From contig CAYTSW010000066.1 of assembly GCA_964440605.1 (NCBI GenBank), forward strand, positions 1 through 15,147: a DNA stretch of 15,147 bases. The letters are read 5' to 3'. Made by a program: the position numbers and the translations under genes. Shown here piece after piece: positions 7,753-15,101 of this stretch. The notes beneath the pieces were generated by a model. It saw nothing but the letters and a program-made list of their open reading frames with translations. It was not told where the DNA came from and made no database searches. The stretch's first letter is position 1. Every line of letters starts with the position of its first letter. This DNA is from CAYTSW01 sp964440605 (GTDB taxonomy: Bacteria; Planctomycetota; Phycisphaerae; Phycisphaerales; UBA1924).

Positions 7753-7756
7753 CCCG

Positions 7757-8647
7757 TCAGTTGTCGCGATCCCGGGTGGGTTGGCAGATGGGGCACCAGG
7801 TAGTGGTGCGTTGGGCGAGGCGGTCGCCGGCGAGAGTATGGCCACAGCGTCGGCAGGGAAGGCCGGCGCGGGCGTAGACGAGGTGCTGTCGGCGGTAGCC
7901 ACCCGCGAGGCCGTCGGGGCCCGACCAGTCGCGGAGCGTTGTGCCGCCCGCTTGAATGGCGCGTGTGAGCACCCCTCGGATTGCTCGCGCGAGTCGGCGG
8001 TGGTCGTCGGCGGTCAGCGTGCCGGCGGGCGTGTGCGGGTCGATGCCGGCGCGGAAGGAGGATTCGTCGGCGTAGATGTTGCCGAGCCCGGCGAGGAGGG
8101 CTTGGTCGAGCAGCGCGGCCTTGAGCGGGCGCTGTGTGCCGCTCAGGGCCCGGCGGAGGGCGACGGTGGTGACGGTCAGCGCGTCGGGGCCGAGGGCGTT
8201 CCAGCGGCAGGCGTGGAGCTCCTCGGGGGAGGCGAAGGTCCACACGCCGCCGAAGCGGCGTGGGTCCACGAAGAGCAGGTGCGAGCCGTCGTCGAGGCGC
8301 CAGACGAGATGCGTGTGCGGCGGCTCGGCGTCGCGCGACGCGATGATCAGCAGACGGCCCGACATCCCGAGGTGGACCGACACGACGCGGCCGGAGCCGC
8401 CGAGCAGGGCGAGCTGTTTCCCATGCCGGAGCAGTTCGGCGATGCTGTCGCCTTCCAGCAGCATGCTCTTGGTCAGCGGGGCGGGCCGACGCTGGGCGTC
8501 CGGCCGGGCTCGGCTGAACCCGCCGGCTGGGTCGCCCGGCGCGACGACGACTTCGCGTCGACGGACCTCGACTTGGAGCACGCGCCGGCGGGCGACTCGT
8601 TCGGCCAGATGGCGGCGCACGGCTTCAACTTCGGGAAGTTCGGGCAT
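7757..8647 (-). CDS. mutM: Formamidopyrimidine-DNA glycosylase (Fpg/MutM)
   Basis: A base-excision repair enzyme that removes 8-oxoguanine and formamidopyrimidines and nicks the strand by beta,delta-elimination. The mature N-terminus PELPEVE supplies the catalytic Pro2 and Glu3. HGKQL supplies Lys77, the equivalent of the usual Lys57. HLGMSG, GLGNIYADE and GGTTLRD are family signatures. The C-terminal zinc finger has Cys265, Cys268, Cys285 and Cys288, with Arg280 in the finger hairpin. At 296 residues it is some 20-25 longer than E. coli MutM, mainly through an extra loop at about 36-62, ahead of Lys77. The start must be ATG 8647 because Pro2 has to follow the initiator Met; the frame stays open another 85 codons upstream but that stretch is not protein-like. 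No ribosome site is evident. Confidence 0.97.
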   Translation of the reverse strand: MPELPEVEAVRRHLAERVARRRVLQVEVRRREVVVAPGDPAGGFSRARPDAQRRPAPLTKSMLLEGDSIAELLRHGKQLALLGGSGRVVSVHLGMSGRLLIIASRDAEPPHTHLVWRLDDGSHLLFVDPRRFGGVWTFASPEELHACRWNALGPDALTVTTVALRRALSGTQRPLKAALLDQALLAGLGNIYADESSFRAGIDPHTPAGTLTADDHRRLARAIRGVLTRAIQAGGTTLRDWSGPDGLAGGYRRQHLVYARAGLPCRRCGHTLAGDRLAQRTTTWCPICQPTRDRDN

Positions 8648-8754
8648 CTGGGCGAGTGGGTGGGCGTGAGCCGGGGCATGGGAAAGCCCGCGGAATGAGG
8701 CGTTGAGACTAGGCGCGGCGGCGTGATGCGGTAGGTTCGGGGGTCGGCGGCGCC

Positions 8755-8933
8755 GGTATGGCCGACGTTCAAGACGATCGCCGAGACATCGTTGAGCACG
8801 CCGAGGACGCGTCGATGGTCTGGCAGGGGTGTTCACGACGCTCTCTTGGGCAAACACCCTCATCGGTCCGTTCGTCTCCGCAGGCGACATCGCGACCAGC
8901 ACGAATCCGCGCGCGAACTACCGCGCAGACTGA
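8755..8933 (+). pseudogene. Internally deleted, frameshifted remnant of a beta-helix protein gene
   Basis: Both ends of this stretch match the intact beta-helix gene just downstream, but the middle is gone. Bases 8761-8780 are identical to 9099-9118 (encoding PTFKTI) and similarity continues to about 8796. From about 8830 to the TGA at 8931-8933 the reading is LIGPFVSAGDIATSTNPRAN then YRAD, against LIGPIVDDTNVATSSNPHAN then YRIVD in the intact protein. The remnant spans 172 bases where the intact copy spans 957, a loss of about 785 bases. That number is not a multiple of three, so the two surviving ends lie in different frames. No start codon, signal peptide or ribosome site remains. The simplest reading is collapse of an older tandem paralogue. 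Confidence 0.75.
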
Positions 8934-8973
8934 CACATAACGCCGTTTCTCACAATGCACCGGAAGGACCACC

Positions 8974-10056
8974 ATGTCTGACGCCACCACCCACCGCCCC
9001 GGGCTCTGGATCGGCGGCTCGATCGTCGCCGCCTCGCTCATCCTCAGTTCGGTGCTCGCCATCGGCGGCGACCTGAACCCGCCCGCCGGGCCGGTTGCGC
9101 CGACGTTCAAGACGATCGACGAGACGCCGCTGAGCCGGCCGGTCGGTGAGACGTTCACGCCCGGCACGTCCTTGGCGACGTACGTCATCGATCAGCCCGG
9201 GCGATATCACCTGACCGAAGACCTGGTCGGCGAGTCCGGCAAGCGTGGTATCGCGATCACCTCGCGGAACGTCGTGCTCGACCTCAACGGCTACAGCATC
9301 CGCGGCATCACGACCGCGCTCTCGGCGATCGATGGCGATCTGGGTTCCGGCGTCTCCGACGTCGCGATCCTCAACGGGTCTATCTTCGGGTGGCCGGGCG
9401 ATGGCATCGCGCTGCCCGGCGTGCCGAACGTTCATGTCGAGGGCGTCACGATCGATACGCTCGGCGGCGCGGGCCTCATTCTGGGCGACCGCGCCGTGGT
9501 CCGAGACACGCGTGTCCGCGCGACCGAGGCGACGGGCATCGAGACGGAGAGAAACAGCCTCATCGCCAACGTCATGGTCGTCGCCAACGGTGGGGACGGC
9601 GTCGCAACCGGGAGCAACTCCATCGTGCGCGACAGCACGATCAGCCAGAACCAGGGCGTCGGCCTCGATCTCGGGTTCTCCGGCAAGGCCGTTGACAATG
9701 TGATCAACGACAACGTCGTCGGCGGGATCGGCATCGATGCTTATTCGGACGTGTCTCGCAACGTGCTCGACTTCAACGGCCGCGGCGCGCTCGGGAGTTG
9801 GGCGATCCAGGTGAGTTCAACGAACAATCGGATCGAGCGCAACACGATCAGTGACACCATCACGGGCATTCTGGATAGTGGCTCCTTCCTCGTCCGGCAA
9901 AACGTGCTGATCGCCAACTCCATCGCTGCTTCGAGCGCCCTGGGTACGACCTTCACCGATCTGGACGCCACGACCAACCTGATCGGCCCGATCGTCGACG
10001 ACACGAACGTCGCGACGAGCTCGAACCCGCACGCCAACTACCGCATCGTCGACTGA
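8974..10056 (+). CDS. Right-handed parallel beta-helix repeat protein, exported or membrane-anchored
   Basis: A 360-residue protein with an N-terminal hydrophobic segment (about 12-31) serving as signal peptide or anchor. A Pro-rich spacer and PTFKTIDETPLS come next. TYVIDQPGRYHLTEDLVGES then leads into the helix proper, starting at NVVLDLNGYSIRG (about 99-111). The body repeats short strand-turn units with Asn/Asp/Gly turns such as NSLIANVMVVANGG, NSIVRDSTISQNQG and NNRIERNTISDTITG, as in the pectate-lyase/NosD-like fold. No catalytic residues of a named polysaccharide lyase were recognised, so its substrate or ligand is unknown. The end is a conserved-looking tail, ATSSNPHANYRIVD. GGAAGG lies 6 bases before ATG 8974. 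A decayed paralogue lies 40 bases upstream. Confidence 0.88.
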   Translation: MSDATTHRPGLWIGGSIVAASLILSSVLAIGGDLNPPAGPVAPTFKTIDETPLSRPVGETFTPGTSLATYVIDQPGRYHLTEDLVGESGKRGIAITSRNVVLDLNGYSIRGITTALSAIDGDLGSGVSDVAILNGSIFGWPGDGIALPGVPNVHVEGVTIDTLGGAGLILGDRAVVRDTRVRATEATGIETERNSLIANVMVVANGGDGVATGSNSIVRDSTISQNQGVGLDLGFSGKAVDNVINDNVVGGIGIDAYSDVSRNVLDFNGRGALGSWAIQVSSTNNRIERNTISDTITGILDSGSFLVRQNVLIANSIAASSALGTTFTDLDATTNLIGPIVDDTNVATSSNPHANYRIVD

Positions 10057-10073
10057 CGGGCGTCGGTGGAACG

Positions 10074-10106
10074 AAAAACGGAGCCGGCCCCTCCGGCCGG
10101 CTCCGT
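10074..10106. terminator. Strong intrinsic terminator between two convergent genes
   Basis: ACGGAGCCGGCC (10078-10089) pairs perfectly with GGCCGGCTCCGT (10095-10106), a 12-bp stem with a 5-base loop. On the minus strand the stem runs into TTTTT (10078-10074), so it is a textbook terminator for the long lipoprotein gene, which ends 80 bases before it. On the plus strand it starts 22 bases after the beta-helix stop but lacks a T-run after the stem. Confidence 0.85.
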
Positions 10107-10185
10107 CCCTGTGACGTGTTGAGCTGTTCGATCCTTCAAAGGTGGCCCCGCGGCGCGTCCGTGCGCATGTGGGGCCGCTGAGGGA

Positions 10186-12969
10186 TCAGTCGTCGACCGG
10201 GACGTCGACGAAGGTCGGGGCGAAGAGGACTTCGGCCTCGGCGTTGAGCTGTTGGGCGTTCTCCGGGGTGCCGAAGGGGGTGGGCTTGGCGAGGGCGGAG
10301 TACCAGTTCTGCTGGGCGGCGACCTGGAAGGCGGCGGTGCGCTCGTCGAGGTCGGCCATCGCCTGGTTGCTCATCTCGCGGTAGGCCGCGGCGTTGGCCA
10401 TGGCCTGCTGCAGACGCAGGCGGTTCTGCTGGTTCTGCTCGTAGAGGTCGGCGTAGGAGCGGTTGCGGTCGGCCAGAGTCTGGACGATGCGGCTGTCGAA
10501 GCGCGAACGCGTAACCTTCTCGTTGGCGTCGGCGATGGCCCACTGCTCGTCGACCGAGGCCTGAGCGATGCGCGTCTCGGAGATGATGTCGGCGCGACGC
10601 ACCGTGTCCATCGCCTGGGCGACGGTGAGGTCGGCGTCGGCGTTGGCGACTATGCGGTCGACGACCGATTGCGCGACGAGCTGGTTCGCGAGGTTGAGGT
10701 CACGCAGGTAGGCGACTTCGGCCTCGTTGATCTTGTGGCTTGCCTCGTTGGCGGCTGCGAGCTCGCGCTGCGTGGCCTCGTTCACCTCGGCCATGGTCTG
10801 CACCAGCGCCTGGTTCTCCTCGAAGGTCGCCTCGGCGACCTCGTAGAAGGTCTGGGCGGCCTGGTCGAGCTTGGCGAGCTCGGCTTCGAGCACTTCCTGG
10901 GCGGTTTCGATCTCCTGGGCCATCTGCGCGACGACGGCCTTCTGCGAGCGCTTGAGGCTCTCGGCCTCCTGGCGGAGCTGGGCGACCTGCGCGTCGCCGC
11001 GGGCCTGCGTGCTGCTGAGGATGACCTCGAGCGAGCGGACTTCGGAGGCGCCGTTGCGGTCGGTCGCGGTCGCGCTCGCCGAGAGCTGGGTGACCTTGGC
11101 GTCGGTCTTCTTGTCGAGGGCGTCGGCTTCGGCGCGGAGGTTGGTGATCATGGCGAGCGAGTCGCGACGGCGGGCTTCGGCCTCCATCTCGCCGCGGCCG
11201 AGCTGGGCGGTCGCCTGCTGGAGCATGCTCTCGGCCTGCGCGACGAAGTCATCGATGCGGGCGCGGGTCTGGCGGCGGTAGGTCTCGGCGCTGGCGACGG
11301 CCTGCTCGTGCGCCGCCTGACGCTGGTCCCACCAGGCTTCGAAGCTGCGGCGGCGCTCTTCAGCCGTGGCAAAGAGCGCCTTCTCCTCGGCGTCGGCGGT
11401 CTGACGCAGGCTCTGGGCGTGGCCCAGAGCGGCCTTGAAGGCGGCGACGTGACGCGGGTCGAGGCGTTCGGCCTTCTTCTGGGCGTCGGTCAGCTTGGGG
11501 TTGGCGTCCGTCGAGTTCGCGCCGGGCTGCTCGGGCTCGAGCGCGCCGGGGCGGGTGGCCTTGCCTTCCTTCTGCTGCTTGGCGAGCATTTTGAAGTAGT
11601 CGGCCTGGACGCGAGCCGCCTCGGCCTGGGCCTCGGCCTCGAGGCGCTTGGCCTCTTCAGCCGCCAGCTCGTACTGGTGCTCGGAGGTCTCGCGGACCGC
11701 GTTGGCGCGGGCCGCGGCTTCGGCCTTGACGAACTCGGCGCGGGCCGTGCGCTCGACCGTCGAGGCCTGCACGCGCTTCATGGCGACCTCCGCCTTGCCG
11801 TGCTCCACGAACGAGTCGATCGACTTGAGCGCCTCGGTGAAGTCGGTCCGGTCGATCTGGAGGAGCTTGTCGGCGTCGGCGAGGCGGCGGGTGTATTCGG
11901 CGCCCAGGTTCTGATCCAGCGCGTCGGCCTCGGCGAACAGGCGCTCGGCCTCGGCCTGGGCGGCGGTGAACTGCGCCTCGGCGGCGGTGAGGGTCAGGCG
12001 GTAGGTCTCGTCGACGTCCTGCTCCTCGATCGCGGTGGCGCGGGCGCGGAGCTCGGCGGCGCGGGCCTTGCCGGTGCGGGCGCTCGAGTCGGCGCGCTGG
12101 CGCAGGTCGTCCACGCCCGCCGAGGTCTGCTCGCGACCCGAGGCGATCATCTGACGCAGCTCCTGCGCGCGGGCGGCGGTCTGCTCCTCGATGGTGCCGG
12201 CTTCGGCCAGGAGGTTGCGGACGCGCGAGTTGGCGCGCTCCTGGGTCAGCTCCTTGGCGCGGCGCATCTGCTGGATCTGCGCGCTGCCGCGGTCGGCGAC
12301 CGCTTCGCGGCTCGCGAGCATGCGCTCGTAGGCGGCCTGGGCCTGCGACCATTCGTTCGCGCCCTGGGCGGCGAGCTTCTCGACGTCGGCGTTCCACTCC
12401 TTGACCGCTGCGTCGAGCAGCTCATCCTGACGCATGCGCTCGGCGTCGTTGGCGATCGACTGCGCCGTGGCGCGGCTGTCGAGCTCCGAGAGCTTGGCCT
12501 CGAAGACGTCCTGGAGCTTCTGCGACTCGGCGAGCTGGATCTCGTTGGTGGTCATCGCGCCCTGGCGCAGGAAGTCGGCGTTGGCGAACGACTCCTGGCG
12601 GTTGGAGGCGATGCGGACCGACTCGGCCTGAGCCGCGGCGCGGCGCGCCTCGTGGTCGGCGGTGGCGTTCCACGCCTCGGTCACCCACTGGTGGGGCAGC
12701 GCGACTTCCTGAGCGTCCTGCACATAGGCGCCGCGGTCGAACGCGCCGATGGTCTGGTTCGGATCGATCGTCGCCTCGGCGAGCCGCGCCTTCTGCTCGG
12801 GCGTCTGCTGCGCGGGGGTGCGGTAGCTGGTGTACGGGTTGCTCGTCGAGGAGCACCCACCCAAACCGGCGGCCAGGGCGGCCACCAGAGCGCTGATGTA
12901 CACCGGCGCGGGCGCGCCGCGGGCGGTTCGGGAACGCTGGGCTCGGGGACGACGCTGCGTGAGACTCAT
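10186..12969 (-). CDS. Giant Ala/Glu-rich alpha-helical lipoprotein, no family recognised
   Basis: A 927-residue protein with a basic N-terminus, a hydrophobic stretch (about 23-38) and lipobox LGGC with Cys39, so an exported lipid-anchored protein. Nearly everything from about residue 60 to 900 is predicted helix by eye: rich in Ala, Glu, Arg, Gln and Asp, poor in Gly, Pro and Cys. One clear break is a Pro/Gly/Asn-rich linker at about 467-500 (KATRPGALEPEQPGANSTDA). Trp546-Trp547 stand out in the second half. A 38-residue unit starting NLLAEAGTIEEQT at 252 recurs, gapless, as NLRAEADALDKKT at 610. The tail (about 893-927) is non-helical and ends in acidic FVDVPVDD. ATG 12969 is chosen over an upstream in-frame start because GGAG lies 9 bases before it and the lipobox then has normal spacing. 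It could be a periplasmic or surface tether. Confidence 0.9.
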   Translation of the reverse strand: MSLTQRRPRAQRSRTARGAPAPVYISALVAALAAGLGGCSSTSNPYTSYRTPAQQTPEQKARLAEATIDPNQTIGAFDRGAYVQDAQEVALPHQWVTEAWNATADHEARRAAAQAESVRIASNRQESFANADFLRQGAMTTNEIQLAESQKLQDVFEAKLSELDSRATAQSIANDAERMRQDELLDAAVKEWNADVEKLAAQGANEWSQAQAAYERMLASREAVADRGSAQIQQMRRAKELTQERANSRVRNLLAEAGTIEEQTAARAQELRQMIASGREQTSAGVDDLRQRADSSARTGKARAAELRARATAIEEQDVDETYRLTLTAAEAQFTAAQAEAERLFAEADALDQNLGAEYTRRLADADKLLQIDRTDFTEALKSIDSFVEHGKAEVAMKRVQASTVERTARAEFVKAEAAARANAVRETSEHQYELAAEEAKRLEAEAQAEAARVQADYFKMLAKQQKEGKATRPGALEPEQPGANSTDANPKLTDAQKKAERLDPRHVAAFKAALGHAQSLRQTADAEEKALFATAEERRRSFEAWWDQRQAAHEQAVASAETYRRQTRARIDDFVAQAESMLQQATAQLGRGEMEAEARRRDSLAMITNLRAEADALDKKTDAKVTQLSASATATDRNGASEVRSLEVILSSTQARGDAQVAQLRQEAESLKRSQKAVVAQMAQEIETAQEVLEAELAKLDQAAQTFYEVAEATFEENQALVQTMAEVNEATQRELAAANEASHKINEAEVAYLRDLNLANQLVAQSVVDRIVANADADLTVAQAMDTVRRADIISETRIAQASVDEQWAIADANEKVTRSRFDSRIVQTLADRNRSYADLYEQNQQNRLRLQQAMANAAAYREMSNQAMADLDERTAAFQVAAQQNWYSALAKPTPFGTPENAQQLNAEAEVLFAPTFVDVPVDD

Positions 12970-13284
12970 GATGCTGCTCTCCAATGTCAGGGGGCTCGCC
13001 TGGTACTCGAAAGACTCCGCCGACCGCACGGGGCCGCCCGAGAGCGAGACGCCCTGCGATCAAGCGCACGGGAGCCGGCTCCACCGCCGGCACGGCATAC
13101 GCGCCTCGCGCATGCCTCACTCGCATCGGTCCGAACATCACGCCAATCAAGCCCAGCCCCCACAACAATCACACCCCAAAGCGACATCCCCGCTTCACAT
13201 CTTGCGACGAGCCGCGCCGCCCTCACCCACGGCGCTTCCCCGACTCGGGCTCGCTGGCTCCCCCGCCCTTGTGCCGTGCACGAG
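12970..13284. other. Gene-free stretch upstream of the giant lipoprotein
   Basis: These 315 bases separate two minus-strand genes and should hold the lipoprotein promoter. A perfect 12-bp palindrome GGAGCCGGCTCC lies at 13071-13082. A C/A-rich patch (about 13139-13200) is relatively AT-rich for this contig. No convincing -35/-10 pair, strong terminator or small gene is visible. Confidence 0.4.
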
Positions 13285-14304
13285 CTACTGCACGACGTGC
13301 CACACCTGAAGCCCCATCGCCACCACGTACACACCCAATAACACACCCCCCTCGTACCGGCTGAGCATCCGACCGTGTGTGCGGCTGAAGGGCACGAGCA
13401 GGACCGTCAGAATCAGCATCACCAGCAGGCTCTCCAGGCCGTACTGCGGGAGCAGCACCGGACTCACCAGCGGTGTGATGCCCATCACCAGCGCGAGGTT
13501 GAAGATGTTGGAGCCAACGACGTTGCCGACGGCGATATCGATCTGGCCTTTGCGGGCCGCGATGATGCTCGTCGCCAGTTCCGGCAGGCTGGTCGCGATG
13601 GCGACGATGGTCAGGCCGATGAACTCCTCGCTCAGGCCGGCGGCGAGCGCCAGGCCGGTGGCGCCCATCTCGGCGAGTTGCCCGCCGCCGACGAGGCCGA
13701 CGAGGCCGAGGAACACGAGCAGGACGGCGACGCCAACGGAGCCCTGCTTGCCGCCCTCGGTCATCTCTTGGACCTCGGCGACGAACTGCACATCGCCCGC
13801 GGATTCGCCGCGGCGGTCGCGCATCGCCGAGCGCGCGGTCATGACCATGAAGGCCACGAACCCTGCGAGCAGGATCACGCCGTCGATCCTCGAGAAGCCC
13901 GCGCCCGAACCCATCGGGTGATCGGGCAGCGGCAGCATCGCGAGGACGCAGGCCAGCACGGTGATCACGATCATCAGCGGCATCTCGCGGCGGACCACCG
14001 AAGCCGAAACCAGCAGCGGCTTCATCAGGGCCGTCAGCCCGAGGATGAGCCCGATGTTGGCGATGTTGGAGCCGATGACATTGCCGAAGCTCAGGCCCGA
14101 GGAGCCCTTGACGGCGGCGATGATGTTGAAGGCCAGTTCGGGCGCCGAGGTGCCGAAGGCGACGACGGTGAGGCCGATGACCAGCGGCGAGACGCCGAGG
14201 CGCAGCGCGAGTCGCGTGGCGCCGCGTACGAGCGTGTCGCCTCCGAGGAGGAGGGCGGCCATACCGGCGATGAGCAGCAGGATGTCGGTGAGCACGTCGG
14301 GCAC
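13285..14304 (-). CDS. Sodium/calcium antiporter, CaCA family (YrbG-like)
   Basis: A 339-residue integral membrane protein with about ten hydrophobic helices and the two inverted alpha-repeats of the family. Repeat 1 is GTSAPELAFNIIA followed by GNVIGSNIANIG (Glu56). Repeat 2 is ATSLPELATSIIA followed by GNVVGSNIFNLA (Glu242). These paired Glu and Asn residues form the cation site. The two halves are joined by a cytoplasmic loop at about 160-188 (SAMRDRRGESAGDVQFVAEV). The family exchanges sodium or protons for calcium, though the ion used here is not readable. The start is GTG at 14304; no ribosome site is apparent. The small coiled-coil gene ends 60 bases upstream on the same strand. Confidence 0.95.
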   Translation of the reverse strand: MPDVLTDILLLIAGMAALLLGGDTLVRGATRLALRLGVSPLVIGLTVVAFGTSAPELAFNIIAAVKGSSGLSFGNVIGSNIANIGLILGLTALMKPLLVSASVVRREMPLMIVITVLACVLAMLPLPDHPMGSGAGFSRIDGVILLAGFVAFMVMTARSAMRDRRGESAGDVQFVAEVQEMTEGGKQGSVGVAVLLVFLGLVGLVGGGQLAEMGATGLALAAGLSEEFIGLTIVAIATSLPELATSIIAARKGQIDIAVGNVVGSNIFNLALVMGITPLVSPVLLPQYGLESLLVMLILTVLLVPFSRTHGRMLSRYEGGVLLGVYVVAMGLQVWHVVQ

Positions 14305-14364
14305 GCGGGCAGGGTAGTGACCGCGCGCTCTCGGGGCGCGTGGACGCTCGCCCGCACGCGGTCG

Positions 14365-14694
14365 CTAGGCGCGGAGCTGACGCAGCTCGCCCAGCAGGCG
14401 TTGTTGCTGCACGCGAGCCTGCTGCACACGGTCCGCGGCTTCGCCGGCTTCACCGGCGAGCCGGGCGATGAGGTCTGTCGCCGCCGCTGCTTCTTCGGCT
14501 TCGTAGGTGCGCAAGCGCGCCGCGACGCCCTCCCGCCGGCGCTCGGCTTCCCGCTCGCGTTCGACCCGCTCCTCCTCCCGCCGCTCGCGTGCCTGGCGTG
14601 CCGAGGCGATGGATTCGTCCACCACTTGGAGCACGCGGCCGATGCGCTGGGCGTCGAGCTGGGCGAGCCGCAGATCGGTGGAGTTCTCGGGCAT
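14365..14694 (-). CDS. Small coiled-coil protein, function unknown
   Basis: A 109-residue protein with no signal peptide or membrane segment, predicted to be almost entirely helical. Residues 8-30 (LRLAQLDAQRIGRVLQVVDE) are an amphipathic helix. A highly charged segment follows (RERREEERVEREREAERRRE, about 37-56), then an Ala-rich helix and a Gln/Arg-rich end. An in-frame TGA 10 bases upstream fixes ATG 14694 as the first possible start. No Shine-Dalgarno sequence is visible. The amphipathic pattern and lack of random-looking residues favour a real gene, but Arg/Glu-rich frames can arise by chance in GC-rich DNA. It may be co-transcribed with the antiporter 60 bases downstream. I do not recognise a family. 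Confidence 0.6.
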   Translation of the reverse strand: MPENSTDLRLAQLDAQRIGRVLQVVDESIASARQARERREEERVEREREAERRREGVAARLRTYEAEEAAAATDLIARLAGEAGEAADRVQQARVQQQRLLGELRQLRA

Positions 14695-14827
14695 ACGCGG
14701 TGGTCATCGGAGGATTCGCGGCCGCGCTGAACCTGCGCCCGGCGCAATCTTCGCGGCGCAAGCTCGATGGCGTGCGGGCCAGGCGGTTGGGTGCTGTACG
14801 GTTTGGGCGTCCCTTGTCCCCGGGCCG

Positions 14828-14842
14828 TCCACGCGGCGTGGA
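14828..14842. promoter_or_regulatory. 15-base palindrome, possible operator
   Basis: TCCACGC and GCGTGGA flank a single central base, giving 7-bp half-sites typical of a dimeric repressor. It lies about 28 bases upstream of the candidate -35 at 14870. Confidence 0.3.
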
Positions 14843-14869
14843 TATCGCTCGCAAGCCGGTGAACGAGCA

Positions 14870-14898
14870 TTGGCCCCACGCCGATACGCCTCTACACT
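14870..14898 (+). promoter_or_regulatory. Candidate promoter for the truncated plus-strand gene
   Basis: TTGGCC (14870-14875) and TACACT (14893-14898) are spaced by 17 bases. Each matches the sigma-70 consensus at 4 of 6 positions. The proposed start codon is 77 bases downstream. Confidence 0.3.
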
Positions 14899-14974
14899 CC
14901 TTGTGACCCGCCCGCGGCCTCGGGAGCAGGCGCCCCGTGAACGCCCGCCGAGACCGCCCGCGAGCCAGATTTGG

Positions 14975-15101
14975 ATGAACACGACACCCTCGGCCGCCAC
15001 GCCTCCGCGCGAAGGTGAGTCCACGAACGCCGACGAACCCGGGCAGAGTCCGAAGGGCGATCTCGCCCCCGACCCCGAGCCCCACGCCGGCGAACCGGCC
15101 C
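14975..15101 (+). CDS. Probable N-terminal fragment of an unknown protein, truncated by adapter sequence
   Basis: From ATG 14975 an open frame runs to the end of genomic sequence, encoding about 42 residues rich in Pro, Glu, Asp, Ala and Thr (MNTTPSAATPPREGESTNAD and similar). This looks like a disordered cytosolic N-terminus. The ribosome site is weak, and nothing identifies the family. In the raw contig the frame continues into adapter, adding the meaningless residues IGRAHV before a stop; that end is not biological. A candidate promoter lies upstream. Confidence 0.35.

Larger units (their letters stand above)
7291..7756. other. Gene-free convergent region next to dnaA, candidate replication origin (oriC)
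   Basis: These 466 bases between the 3' ends of dnaA and mutM contain no credible gene. They hold one perfect DnaA-box match (7744-7752), one 8-of-9 match (7426-7434) and one degenerate TTATCC site (7579-7587). A 40-base patch at 7641-7680 is about 58% A+T in a very GC-rich setting and includes a short ATG-repeat run. Position beside dnaA, DnaA boxes and an AT-rich patch are the usual marks of oriC, but the boxes are few and widely spaced. It could also be spacer with chance matches. Confidence 0.4.

Noticed and set aside
8648..8902. An 85-codon N-terminal extension of MutM
   Set aside because: Fpg catalysis needs Pro as the residue directly after the initiator Met, and the extension overlaps the beta-helix remnant on the other strand.
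13270..13295. A weak hairpin around the antiporter stop codon as a terminator
   Set aside because: The stem is only about 6 bp, includes the stop codon in its loop, and has no T-run downstream.
10252..13341. A 1029-codon open frame on the plus strand opposite the giant lipoprotein
   Set aside because: It mirrors the minus-strand gene. Its Leu/Gly/Val/Arg-rich composition is what GC-rich Ala/Glu/Gln codons give in antisense, and it lacks a signal or any recognisable motif. The minus strand has a lipobox, ribosome site and terminator.
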